Shown here: positions 1-6,189 of the stretch, piece by piece | Numbering within the stretch: the stretch's first letter is position 1 | Layout: each line of letters begins with the position of its first letter | Virus record (IMG/VR): IMGVR_UViG_3300042319_001922 | Location: 20,362-84,361 of that record | Reading direction: 5' to 3' (one strand) | DNA length: 64,000 bases | Origin: a virus | Program-made: the position numbers and the translations under genes | Notes under the pieces: model-generated | The model's database searches: none | Told to the model about the DNA's origin: nothing | What the model saw: the letters and a program-made list of their open reading frames with translations, nothing else

Positions 1-564
1 GTAGTTGATTCTGTTTGTGCTGTGACTGATCTTGTGTTGAGTAAAAAATTCCTCGTACAACTTGATGCGATCCTGATTCCAGTACTCGTCCATGATGTTG
101 ACATGAAAACTCTTGCGTGGTCGAACCATTAGGCGATTGACTGCTAGTACTTTTTTAAAAAATTCAGTTTCATTCATGTACTCTGAATGTGTGCTGAAGC
201 TTATGGCTTCTACCTGAGCTGCAAGTTTTCGATAATAGTTCAAACTAGCACTGCCATTTGTGGTCAGTATGATCATGGCAATTTCGGGAAATTCTCGGCG
301 CAACCACTGTATCAAGGGCAAGAAGTTTTTGTTGGCAGTTACCTCGCCACCAGTAAAACTTATTTTATAAGGCAGTTGTTTGTGCTTTGTTTTTTCATAT
401 ATATTGGTCCATACTTTTTGCATGGTCGCAAGATCATGGGGTTTACTAGTGGTATCATGTAAATCAGCTGGACAATACATGCATTCATAGTTGCATCTTG
501 AACCCAGCATCCATCCCAAAGAAAAGTGTTTTGGCTCAGGGTCAACTCTAATTATTTTGTGCAT
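1..564 (-). CDS. Radical SAM protein, C-terminus cut by window edge
   Basis: The visible N-terminal 188 residues start at an ATG (564-562) preceded by GGTGAT. Near residue 24 there is a CxxxCxxC cluster (CNYECMYC), the signature that binds the 4Fe-4S cluster of radical SAM enzymes, followed near residue 72 by a GGE motif (FTGGEVT) that contacts S-adenosylmethionine. The frame is open to the window edge, so the rest of the gene lies outside. The segment after GGE fits a TIM-barrel (LIQWLRREFP, then IILTTNGSA). The substrate cannot be told from this part. It is the last visible member of a run starting at 1546 (genes 827-1546 and 576-827 precede it). A second radical SAM gene lies at 47828-48775. 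Family assignment is firm, function open. Confidence 0.85.
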   Translation of the reverse strand, partial: MHKIIRVDPEPKHFSLGWMLGSRCNYECMYCPADLHDTTSKPHDLATMQKVWTNIYEKTKHKQLPYKISFTGGEVTANKNFLPLIQWLRREFPEIAMIILTTNGSASLNYYRKLAAQVEAISFSTHSEYMNETEFFKKVLAVNRLMVRPRKSFHVNIMDEYWNQDRIKLYEEFFTQHKISHSTNRINY

Positions 565-575
565 GTTATAGTTTA

Positions 576-827
576 TCACCGAACAACATAGTGCTTTAAA
601 ATATATTGTTTGCAATTGTCCGGTCGATCGTCAAACCATAGTATGTTGTCAAACACACAAAATGTATTGCAAAAATCACGCCCGTATCTTGTGCCACGCA
701 GAGTGGCAAATATCTGTTGATGATGCCAAGTATCAAACTGCTGACTGCTAATCTTGGATGTGGGCTTGTCTGATTCCAACGGACGTTGTATCAATTGATC
801 TATTATGAATTGTGATGGCACCGGCAT
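576..827 (-). CDS. Small conserved phage protein, function unknown
   Basis: An 83-residue protein. I chose the ATG at 827-825 because it overlaps the stop of the upstream gene as TGATG, which suggests translational coupling; a longer reading frame in the same phase runs into the upstream gene and is not credible. The sequence has a central GTRYGRDFCNTF segment and a C-terminal CKQYILKHY segment. I recall similar short proteins in T4-like phages of aquatic bacteria, none with a known job. No membrane segment or signal peptide is visible. Confidence 0.6.
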   Translation of the reverse strand: MPVPSQFIIDQLIQRPLESDKPTSKISSQQFDTWHHQQIFATLRGTRYGRDFCNTFCVFDNILWFDDRPDNCKQYILKHYVVR

Positions 828-1546
828 CAATCCCACAGCGCCTGATAGTACTTGCCAAACAAGCGGAATCCGTTTTGAATACGAGTCTCTACCACTCGCA
901 TGCCGTCGTAATCGCACTTGTAGGTGTTTTTTGGACCATCCTTCATTTGGTAGTACTTGTGGTCGCCCTTGGGTACTTCGTTGCCGTGCACATCCACAGG
1001 TACCCAAATCATGTCAATGTCACCTTCACGGAAAGCATCTTCCCAGGAATCATCAACTTTGCACTCGAACGCAAAGATCATTTCCGACATGACCCAGTCC
1101 CAACGCTTGAAGTGGTTGGCATCAGTATCCCACTCGTTTTCTTTGGCAGGTGCCTCTGTACTGCGCAGGCCAAGACCTTCAGGCACATCTTCGTCATCTA
1201 CCAAGGGGCTACCGTGCTTTTTTTCTTTCAGTTGTTTCAGCATGGGCAGGATAATGGGACTCAGGGTATGATCCATGCTCCAGGTATCCCAGTAGTCAAT
1301 TTTCACATAGTCGATCTTTGGATGCACCCGATCCAGCACCCACTGGATACCCCGGCTGATGGGCTCAAGTCGGTCACTCCACTTTTCCACCCATTCAGGA
1401 TGCTCAACATATTTCTTTTCATCATCAAAGCCGCGAAAGCTCTTGTCACGACTGCACTTGCTCCAGTCGGTCCAGAAGAACATGTAGTCCAACATGGTGT
1501 AGGGGCTGATCCAGTGATAGCGAGGTTTACCAATGTAGATTTTCAT
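827..1546 (-). CDS. Conserved phage protein, function unknown
   Basis: A soluble, acidic and Trp/Tyr/Asp-rich protein of 239 residues beginning MKIYIGKPRYHWISPY. The start is the ATG at 1546 with AAGGAA upstream. This N-terminus is typical of a family common in large T4-like and other environmental phages, and no function is established for it as far as I know. The C-terminal half alternates aromatic and charged residues (DYDGMRVVETRIQNGFRLFG). It is followed directly by the coupled 83-residue gene and the radical SAM gene, so the three are probably co-transcribed. Confidence 0.75.
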   Translation of the reverse strand: MKIYIGKPRYHWISPYTMLDYMFFWTDWSKCSRDKSFRGFDDEKKYVEHPEWVEKWSDRLEPISRGIQWVLDRVHPKIDYVKIDYWDTWSMDHTLSPIILPMLKQLKEKKHGSPLVDDEDVPEGLGLRSTEAPAKENEWDTDANHFKRWDWVMSEMIFAFECKVDDSWEDAFREGDIDMIWVPVDVHGNEVPKGDHKYYQMKDGPKNTYKCDYDGMRVVETRIQNGFRLFGKYYQALWD

Positions 1547-1579
1547 ATTAATTCCTTGACTGATTAAACAATTTATCTC

Positions 1580-2020
1580 TTACTTGGGCAAGTATTGATC
1601 GTGTGCTACCCATTTATTTTTGACCAGGAAGCCCCACTCGCGTTTTTTTGCGCCTGGCATAAAAAGTGTCCAACATTCCACAGCAGGATCTAATTCAATG
1701 CGATGATAGCTAGTGGCACTGCTAATGCGAAAATGACCCGGCTTGCGCCAGTGTGCAATCTCTCCAAATTTCTCCCCTTTGTCATTGAACTGCGGAATCC
1801 ATTCCCAGTAGCCGCCTTTCAAAATAAGTGTAGCATAAGGCCAGGGATGATCATGCACGTCATCGGGATCACTCTTTAAAAACTTGTGAACAAAAATGTT
1901 GAACGGGAACCAGGCACGCTCTTTAAGAAACACATAGTAGCGTTCCAGATAAGGATCCTGTCCCTGGCGATCTAGAATGACTCGTTGTCGTCCTAGTTTT
2001 TTCATGATCTTTTTAAACAT
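1580..2020 (-). CDS. Cupin-like phage protein
   Basis: About 146 residues. The core DPDDVHDHPWPYATLILKGGYWEW followed by W-R-KPGHFRI, TSYHRIEL and a late CWTLFMPG resembles a single-domain cupin/RmlC-like beta barrel with a possible metal site (HDH, then a second His). The family is often seen in phages, but no substrate is known. Start is uncertain: TTG at 2038, ATG at 2020 and ATG at 2005 are in frame and none has a strong Shine-Dalgarno; I chose 2020 because an AATAAATA late-type box lies at 2042-2049. Confidence 0.6.
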   Translation of the reverse strand: MFKKIMKKLGRQRVILDRQGQDPYLERYYVFLKERAWFPFNIFVHKFLKSDPDDVHDHPWPYATLILKGGYWEWIPQFNDKGEKFGEIAHWRKPGHFRISSATSYHRIELDPAVECWTLFMPGAKKREWGFLVKNKWVAHDQYLPK

Positions 2021-2041
2021 GTATTTATTATACGACAAATC

Positions 2042-2049
2042 TATTTATT
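2042..2049 (-). promoter_or_regulatory. Late-type promoter box AATAAATA
   Basis: On minus the sequence is CAATAAATA, matching the core of the T4 late promoter (TATAAATA) at 7 of 8 positions. It sits just upstream of the cupin-like gene and downstream of a terminator. The same CAATAAATA occurs in front of the plus-strand genes at 8039 and 12597. Confidence 0.45.
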
Positions 2050-2057
2050 GGACAATG

Positions 2058-2082
2058 AAAAAGGTCACCTGGTGACCTTTTT
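2058..2082 (-). terminator. Rho-independent terminator, symmetric
   Basis: A perfect 12-base inverted repeat (AAAAAGGTCACC and its complement around one central base) with A- and T-runs on both sides. It would end transcription of the 2115-2384 gene on minus and could also work on plus. Confidence 0.85.
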
Positions 2083-2114
2083 ACCATATGCTCTAGTGAG
2101 CTATGCAGTTGATA

Positions 2115-2384
2115 TTAAACCAGGCCAAGTGCCATGGCTTTGTAGCCTGCGGCCACAATCTTGCGACTTGGCTTGCCCATAACATACTCTGTCACAGTCA
2201 CGCCATTGCCGGCCTTGCGGGTGTTTGCATACACTGCAAAACCGTGCTGGCGGATGCGACTGGCTTCTGCTGCCAAGTTGCCAACGCTAAAACGCTTCTT
2301 GGCTTCAGCTGGGGTCAATGCTTCGCCGTTTTTGAGTGCGGTAAAAACTTTGTATGTTTTGGTTTCTGTGTTAATCAATTTCAT
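2115..2384 (-). CDS. Helix-turn-helix protein
   Basis: An 89-residue basic protein. I chose the ATG at 2384 because AAGGAAACAGAG precedes it; a longer frame reads through the promoter. After the first strand, residues 12-55 (VFTALKNGEALTPAEAKKRF, then LAAEASRIRQHGFAVYAN) look like a winged helix-turn-helix: a short helix, a turn, then a recognition helix and a beta wing ending TEYVMGKPSR. Such proteins in phages are small DNA-binding regulators. It is a stand-alone unit with its own sigma70-type promoter (2433-2461) and terminator (2058-2082), as would suit an early regulator. Whether it binds the repeated operator-like sites described at 4911-6187 is speculation. Confidence 0.7.
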   Translation of the reverse strand: MKLINTETKTYKVFTALKNGEALTPAEAKKRFSVGNLAAEASRIRQHGFAVYANTRKAGNGVTVTEYVMGKPSRKIVAAGYKAMALGLV

Positions 2385-2432
2385 CTCTGTTTCCTTTAAG
2401 TTAATTCGATGTGTTACTGACATCGTGCTACT

Positions 2433-2461
2433 AGTATATGATATTGCTGTGGTAAAAACAA
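2433..2461 (-). promoter_or_regulatory. Sigma70-type promoter
   Basis: TTGTTT, 17-base spacer, TATACT on minus, 49 bases before the ATG of the helix-turn-helix gene. Confidence 0.5.
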
Positions 2462-2479
2462 GCTGTTTGGCAACATATT

Positions 2480-2701
2480 CTAGATTACTCTGCCCAGACC
2501 CAACCAAATAAGCTGATCAAGTTCCGCTTGGTAGTCTCGACCAAGCCTACGTTTTTCGTAGATGGTTTGTAAAATTTCTTTACCATCGCCAAACTCACCG
2601 GTGCCGGCACCACGATTTTCCAATTCCTCAATTAGGTCATCGGTATCGAAGTCTGACAAGTCAACGTCAACTTCAACTTCGGTATAAATGGTCTTGTACA
2701 T
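2480..2701 (-). CDS. Small acidic phage protein
   Basis: A 73-residue protein, MYKTIYTEVEVDVDLSDF, rich in Asp/Glu, with an alternating acidic strand followed by a helix (DDLIEELENRG) and a basic C-terminal helix (EKRRLGRDYQAELDQL). Its start overlaps the stop of the upstream gene as TAATG. I recognise the type (short acidic early phage proteins) but no function is known. Confidence 0.6.
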   Translation of the reverse strand: MYKTIYTEVEVDVDLSDFDTDDLIEELENRGAGTGEFGDGKEILQTIYEKRRLGRDYQAELDQLIWLGLGRVI

Positions 2702-3057
2702 TATTTGTATTCCTGTGTGATAGATTCAGTGTGCTTGCAGTTTCCCCTAAACTTGAAACCACTGCAAGTACATGTCATGCCGTTTTCTGTCTTTTCCACT
2801 GTGTATTTGTTACCTTTACTGCCCGTCACAGTCCATTGTGGGTTAACCGGTGCATCCCGATCCTCAAAATTCCACCGATTTGGCACTTCCAAAAACTTGC
2901 GTCCACGTGTGTCAATCCGTATGGGTTTTTTAAATTTAAACACAATGTCGGTGCCGTGCTTGACATAGGCAAACATCTTGCTTTTGCTGTTGTCCAAAAA
3001 GTACACATGATTGTGTGTGGGAGTGTCCCACACTGTGGTTTCTTGAAATGCTTTCAT
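2701..3057 (-). CDS. SWIM zinc-finger-like protein
   Basis: 118 residues. The C-terminus has CTCSGFKFRGNCKH, that is CxC, nine residues, CxH, which is the SWIM zinc-finger pattern used in DNA or protein binding. The N-terminal 80 residues form a beta-rich region (VYFLDNSKSKMFAYVKHGTD). It overlaps its downstream neighbour as TAATG and the upstream membrane protein as ATGA, so it is in a three-gene operon. The zinc-binding residues are all present. Target unknown. Confidence 0.7.
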   Translation of the reverse strand: MKAFQETTVWDTPTHNHVYFLDNSKSKMFAYVKHGTDIVFKFKKPIRIDTRGRKFLEVPNRWNFEDRDAPVNPQWTVTGSKGNKYTVEKTENGMTCTCSGFKFRGNCKHTESITQEYK

Positions 3058-3281
3058 TTGGAAATAAACAATCCTATAATATACAATCCCAACAACACGC
3101 CATTGACCACTATAAGATTTCGTTCACCAATACGTATTGACCATACCAAGTACAATGCGGCACCTAGATTCAAAAAATAAATGTTCATTGGATCAATGCG
3201 AAAACTAGTCAACAAAGCACCTATGCATACTGCAACACAACCTAGCCATTTTAAAATATCATCAATTTGACTTCGAGTCAT
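3054..3281 (-). CDS. Small membrane protein
   Basis: 75 residues with three hydrophobic stretches (about 14-27, 36-48 and 56-72), so probably a small inner-membrane protein. I chose the ATG at 3281 because GAAAGG lies 7 bases before it; a TTG start upstream would place that ribosome site inside the coding frame. It is the first gene of the operon 3281 to 2480 driven by the promoter at 3311-3339. No family recognised. Confidence 0.6.
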   Translation of the reverse strand: MTRSQIDDILKWLGCVAVCIGALLTSFRIDPMNIYFLNLGAALYLVWSIRIGERNLIVVNGVLLGLYIIGLFISK

Positions 3282-3310
3282 GTCATAGCCTTTCAACAGT
3301 TAGTGCATAC

Positions 3311-3339
3311 ATTATAGCAAACAAGTCTTTACTAGCCAA
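3311..3339 (-). promoter_or_regulatory. Sigma70-type promoter with extended -10
   Basis: TTGGCT, 17-base spacer, TATAAT on minus, with TTGC directly before the -10 as in the repeated early promoters. It precedes the membrane-protein operon by about 30 bases. Confidence 0.7.
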
Positions 3340-3343
3340 CCAC

Positions 3344-3577
3344 TTATTTCTGCGACTTTTTTAAGCAGAAAAACGTGGCATCTGAATTGTTACGAAAATA
3401 CAATACCAGTTTTAATTTTGCATTTCGTCCTTTTCTGCGCCACTCTGCGGCAGGAATTATCATACGATAAAACCAACGTCGGCCTGTCTGTGTGCCCGGA
3501 GCACCAAATAATTGATTGGTTAGGTAAGTGAGATCGCCATTATAATAATAGCCGCAGTCAACTCGTGTGGATTTCAT
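3344..3577 (-). CDS. Small basic protein, unknown
   Basis: 77 residues, MKSTRVDCGYYYNGDLTYL. It is rich in Tyr/Arg/Lys (RRWFYRMIIPAAEWRRKGRNAKLKL) and predicted to be beta-rich and soluble. No family recognised. It lies 9 bases after the 165-residue gene and closes that operon; the promoter at 3311-3339 lies beyond it. Confidence 0.45.
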   Translation of the reverse strand: MKSTRVDCGYYYNGDLTYLTNQLFGAPGTQTGRRWFYRMIIPAAEWRRKGRNAKLKLVLYFRNNSDATFFCLKKSQK

Positions 3578-3586
3578 TGTTGGATA

Positions 3587-4084
3587 TCAACTTCCTGTGG
3601 ACAACACCAAAACAGTGGCATCGTCTTTGCTGGGCTTAAAATCTTCGATATACGTGTGATGGGTGTCACCGCTGTCACGGATGGCAGCATTAGCGGCCAC
3701 GTACAATGCGGCCCAGGTCAAGCCATTGATTGGCACTTGCACTTTACTTGTGTGCCCCCAGTGATCCGTGTACAGCACCGTGGTAGCACCTGTGTAGGAA
3801 TGACGCTCACCAAGATCATCAACTTGGTATATGCTCCACACCGCAGAAAGTCCTAGTTCTTCCCGAATGCGTTCATAGTGAGCTGACTTGGACTCAAATG
3901 CACTATCATCTTGCTCGTATGCATTGTCAAGACCTCGACGAATCTCACTGACTCCATGAAGCAGTCGCTTTAGAAGTTCTGGATCAAGCACACCTTCGAG
4001 GTGTTGAATCGCACCATTGAGTTCGCAGATGCCGTTGTGAATAGTTTTGAATTCGTCGGCTGTTAGAGTAGGATTGCAGTTCAT
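3587..4084 (-). CDS. Phage protein, unknown
   Basis: 165 residues. The ATG at 4084 is preferred: AGG precedes it and its A overlaps the TAA of the small gene upstream (TAATG). Residues 8-60 look helical (TADEFKTIHNGICELNGAIQHLEGVLDPELLKRLLHGVSEIRR) and the second half is mixed alpha/beta (TGATTVLYTDHWGHTSKVQVPINGLTWAALYVAANAAIRDSG). Not recognised. Part of the operon 4535 to 3344. Confidence 0.5.
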   Translation of the reverse strand: MNCNPTLTADEFKTIHNGICELNGAIQHLEGVLDPELLKRLLHGVSEIRRGLDNAYEQDDSAFESKSAHYERIREELGLSAVWSIYQVDDLGERHSYTGATTVLYTDHWGHTSKVQVPINGLTWAALYVAANAAIRDSGDTHHTYIEDFKPSKDDATVLVLSTGS

Positions 4085-4263
4085 TATAAACCTATTTCTT
4101 TCCACATGTTTTCACGGCGCTCAAGTTCTTGAACATAAAATTCTTGCATGGCTTCGTCCTGCGGGCTTTTTGACAGTGAGTCTCTCAGCACCAGCCAGGC
4201 CTGCTCAAGCTCTGAATATGTCATTGCTTTTAGTTCAACATCCAAGTCACTCATTCGACTCAT
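4084..4263 (-). CDS. 59-residue helical protein (small overlooked gene)
   Basis: MSRMSDLDVELKAMTYSEL, then an amphipathic helical protein ending WKEIGL. It starts at 4263 with ATGA overlap with the stop of the upstream KOW-like gene and ends at 4084 with TAATG overlap with the next start, exactly filling an otherwise empty gap. The tight coupling on both sides is strong evidence that it is translated. No family recognised. Confidence 0.6.
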   Translation of the reverse strand: MSRMSDLDVELKAMTYSELEQAWLVLRDSLSKSPQDEAMQEFYVQELERRENMWKEIGL

Positions 4264-4535
4264 GCTGCCTCCAGCATGTTGGCGGGAACCTTGAACAGAA
4301 GTTGACCAGTATCAACTGTCACAAACTTGATGGCAATTTTACGAACGGTGCCACGATAAGTCACACCGTTTCGGTTACTGGTAAACTTCACAGTGTCGCC
4401 CAACATGAGACTGCGTTTGGTCTTCTGTGTGAGCTGAGCTCGGGCAAAGCGAATTGCATCACCAATGCTGGTGAGTTGATCATTTGTAAACGATCCAGAA
4501 AGAATTGCACGATTGATGTCTTGAATAGTGGTCAT
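4260..4535 (-). CDS. KOW/SH3-like small protein
   Basis: 91 residues. The ATG at 4535 is chosen because TTGGAG precedes it. The first half is a helical region (IQDINRAILSGSFTNDQLTS, then a helix to residue 38). The second half LGDTVKFTSNRNGVTYRGTVRKIAIKFVTVDT has the turn-and-strand pattern of a KOW/SH3-like barrel that binds nucleic acid or proteins. Similar short proteins with helix plus KOW-like half occur in other large phages; function unknown. Confidence 0.6.
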   Translation of the reverse strand: MTTIQDINRAILSGSFTNDQLTSIGDAIRFARAQLTQKTKRSLMLGDTVKFTSNRNGVTYRGTVRKIAIKFVTVDTGQLLFKVPANMLEAA

Positions 4536-4547
4536 TGTTGTCTCCAA

Positions 4548-4874
4548 TTAGTCTGCACGAGAATTCATGTAAGCGTCAATGCCATGTTCACGCAGAACTT
4601 TGGCATAGGCTTCAGCACCAGCTTCTTTGATGTCCATGCTTTGTGTAAAACTACCACCAGGATTCCAAAAGCTTAGACCGCCGCCGTATTCTTTGCGGAA
4701 CCCCACGGTCTTGAGTGCACGGCCCAGTTTGGTTGATGCTTTTTCACGCACTACAACCCAGGCAAATCCACAGTAGCCAGGCTCGCCGTGACGGGCACGG
4801 AACTCGTTCTCGGCTTGGATAGCGGCCTCTCGGGCAGTGTTATGAATAGATTCCAAGTTATCTAAAGCAATCAT
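4548..4874 (-). CDS. Phage protein, unknown
   Basis: 108 residues starting at ATG 4874 with AAGGAG before it. Contains GEPGYCGFAWVVVREKASTKLGRAL, a Gly-rich stretch GGGLSFWNPGG and a helix EAGAEAYAKVLREHG. Soluble, mixed alpha/beta. I recall this type in Caudoviricetes early regions, with no function known. Transcribed from the repeated promoter at 4905-4933. Confidence 0.6.
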   Translation of the reverse strand: MIALDNLESIHNTAREAAIQAENEFRARHGEPGYCGFAWVVVREKASTKLGRALKTVGFRKEYGGGLSFWNPGGSFTQSMDIKEAGAEAYAKVLREHGIDAYMNSRAD

Positions 4875-4904
4875 CTCTCGCTCCTTTTTGTTTACAATAC
4901 AAGT

Positions 4905-4933
4905 ATTATAGCAAATGATCAGATTCTGGTCAA
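4905..4933 (-). promoter_or_regulatory. Early promoter, repeat copy 1
   Basis: TTGACC, 17 bases, TATAAT on minus, with TTGC before the -10. The TGA inside the -35 box is the stop codon of the 4930-5205 gene. The inverted repeat over the -35 is only partly kept here (TTCTGG-TCAA-CCAAAT read on plus). From -35 to the ribosome site it is nearly identical to copy 2. Confidence 0.85.
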
Positions 4934-5205
4934 CCAAATTCGTACATGAATTTGGACATATTTGGATCCAATTTGACTAGATCCTTAGCGGCCGCTGTCA
5001 GGGCACGATAGCGAGCTTGAACTTGGCTACGGGGCAACTCACCATCGCAAGAAAGATTTTCTGGGCTCAAGGCACAATCAATAGCCTCAGCCACTCGTTT
5101 CCGTCCTGCGGCAGTTTGAATTTCGTACAAGGGTTCGGTACGCTGACCTTTGAACAAACTAGCCCAGCGATTTTGTTGATCAACCCAGGTGTTAAGTGCT
5201 TGCAT
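4930..5205 (-). CDS. Phage protein, unknown
   Basis: 91 residues, MQALNTWVDQQNRWASLFKG, ATG at 5205 with AAGGAG before it. Mostly helical and charged; two helical segments (AAGRKRVAEAIDCALSP and QVQARYRALTAAAKDL). No family recognised. Single-gene unit between promoter copies 1 and 2, which suggests early expression. Confidence 0.55.
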   Translation of the reverse strand: MQALNTWVDQQNRWASLFKGQRTEPLYEIQTAAGRKRVAEAIDCALSPENLSCDGELPRSQVQARYRALTAAAKDLVKLDPNMSKFMYEFG

Positions 5206-5235
5206 TTCTGACTCCTTTTTGTTTACAATACAAGT

Positions 5236-5264
5236 ATTATAGCAAATGATCAGATTCTGGTCAA
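5236..5264 (-). promoter_or_regulatory. Early promoter, repeat copy 2
   Basis: TTGACC, 17 bases, TATAAT on minus. A perfect 10-base inverted repeat (CAGATTCTGG, TCAA, CCAGAATCTG at 5251-5274) is centred on the -35 box, the expected position of a repressor operator. Confidence 0.85.
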
Positions 5265-5275
5265 CCAGAATCTGT

Positions 5276-5291
5276 GTTGTATTTTTACAAC
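5276..5291. repeat. 16-base palindrome upstream of promoter copy 2
   Basis: GTTGTATTTTTACAAC, a 6-base stem with a TTTT loop. Identical copies stand at the same distance upstream of promoter copies 3 (6172-6187) and 4 (36645-36660). It may be an activator site or a weak terminator of the preceding gene. Confidence 0.8.
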
Positions 5292-5297
5292 AATTAT

Positions 5298-5498
5298 CTA
5301 GGCTCGTACTAGGTCAAAAATTGAATTCTGCAGGCGGGCCACATCTTCGTTGTCAACATAGAAGTCGGTACGTGGATCCCAGTACTCGCCTGCCTTTGGA
5401 TCATAATACAACACCTGACCGTTGGGATAGTGAAAAGGTCCTTCAAGTCCTGCACGTGGACCGTATTCATTGCCGTGTTTGAAAACTCGATATCCCAT
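5298..5498 (-). CDS. Small phage protein, unknown
   Basis: 66 residues, MGYRVFKHGNEYGPRAGL; ATG at 5498 with AAGGAG eight bases before it. Contains GPFHYPNGQVLYYDPKAGEYWDPRTDFYVD, which looks like short beta strands joined by Asp/Pro/Gly turns. I recognise the style as a conserved short phage protein, no function. The ribosome site lies within the stop region of the small membrane gene upstream, so the two are probably coupled. Confidence 0.6.
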   Translation of the reverse strand: MGYRVFKHGNEYGPRAGLEGPFHYPNGQVLYYDPKAGEYWDPRTDFYVDNEDVARLQNSIFDLVRA

Positions 5499-5503
5499 GT
5501 TAT

Positions 5504-5656
5504 TCACTCCTTGACAAATTTCACGCCAGATGCCATGACCATCAACCCAAACGATGATATCAATGCTGAATAAAACAAATCAAGGTCAGACAGACTTTTT
5601 TCAATTCCGCCCACGCCCGACATCACTATAATCAATCCAAGAATAATTCGAATCAT
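5504..5656 (-). CDS. 50-residue membrane protein (small overlooked gene)
   Basis: MIRIILGLIIVMSGVGGIEK, then DLDLFYSALISSFGLMVMASG and a charged end. Two hydrophobic helices separated by a polar loop suggest a small hairpin membrane protein. It starts at 5656 with an ATGA overlap with the stop of the 148-residue gene and ends just before the start of the 66-residue gene, inside whose ribosome site it stops. No function known. Confidence 0.55.
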   Translation of the reverse strand: MIRIILGLIIVMSGVGGIEKSLSDLDLFYSALISSFGLMVMASGVKFVKE

Positions 5657-6099
5657 GATGCCTCCGCTACTTTGATTGACTCCAGTGCTTGGCTCAACAA
5701 CACCAAGCGACCTTTGAACTCGCCGTACATGCTACCACAGTACCATTCACCATTTTCCATGATGTAGTAATACTCTCCGCCACAATTGTCTACCTGTTCC
5801 AGAAATTCAGCAAAAGTGTGTGCCACTTTAAAGTCGGTACCAGTCTCACCGCGGTCACGACCGTAAAACACTGTGGTGCCAGGCAAGGGCTTTTCAAAAC
5901 TGTGATCAACGCCATCGGGAACCAGGATGTTTTCGCGCAGAGTAGACAAATCACCCAGTGCCACCAGGTGATTGGCTTTGGCGCTGTTATAGTGCTCTTG
6001 CAGGATTGTCCCATTGTGCTCCAAGTAGCCGTCCCAGTGACAGTAGACTGACTTGCAAACTGTACCATGCATGACACCAATTCTTGAACGTGTACCCAT
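5653..6099 (-). CDS. Conserved phage protein of unknown function
   Basis: 148 residues beginning MGTRSRIGVMHGTVCKSVYCHWDGY, then an EHNG segment and a late GEYYYIMENGEWYCGSMYG. This is a recognisable and widespread phage/prophage family with conserved Cys, His and Trp residues in the first 30 positions; its function is unknown. Start ATG 6099 with GGAGCTC upstream, under promoter copy 3. First gene of the 6099 to 5298 operon. Confidence 0.75.
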   Translation of the reverse strand: MGTRSRIGVMHGTVCKSVYCHWDGYLEHNGTILQEHYNSAKANHLVALGDLSTLRENILVPDGVDHSFEKPLPGTTVFYGRDRGETGTDFKVAHTFAEFLEQVDNCGGEYYYIMENGEWYCGSMYGEFKGRLVLLSQALESIKVAEAS

Positions 6100-6131
6100 C
6101 TTGAGCTCCTGTTTTGTTACTGTATGTTTCT

Positions 6132-6160
6132 ATTATAGCAAATGGAGCATTTCTGGTCAA
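6132..6160 (-). promoter_or_regulatory. Early promoter, repeat copy 3
   Basis: TTGACC, 17 bases, TATAAT on minus, with the imperfect inverted repeat ATTTCTGG-TCAA-CCAAAAT over the -35. The ATGGAGCATTTCTGGTCAACCA core is shared with copy 4, 30 kb away. Confidence 0.85.
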
Positions 6161-6171
6161 CCAAAATTTGT

Positions 6172-6187
6172 GTTGTATTTTTACAAC
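6172..6187. repeat. 16-base palindrome upstream of promoter copy 3
   Basis: Identical to the palindrome at 5276-5291 and 36645-36660. Confidence 0.8.
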
Positions 6188-6189
6188 AT

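Noticed and set aside
828-1007. Upstream extension of the 576-827 gene
   Set aside because: It reads through the 3' part of the upstream gene; the TGATG junction gives a better start.
812-1567. Long plus-strand frame of 251 codons
   Set aside because: It mirrors the well supported minus gene 827-1546 and has no ribosome site; it is a shadow frame.
2385-2507. N-terminal extension of the helix-turn-helix gene
   Set aside because: The extension contains the promoter at 2433-2461 and no ribosome site; AAGGAAACAGAG before ATG 2384 decides the start.
4047-4676. Plus-strand frame of 209 codons
   Set aside because: It lies opposite three coupled minus genes, has a poor protein composition and no promoter or ribosome site.
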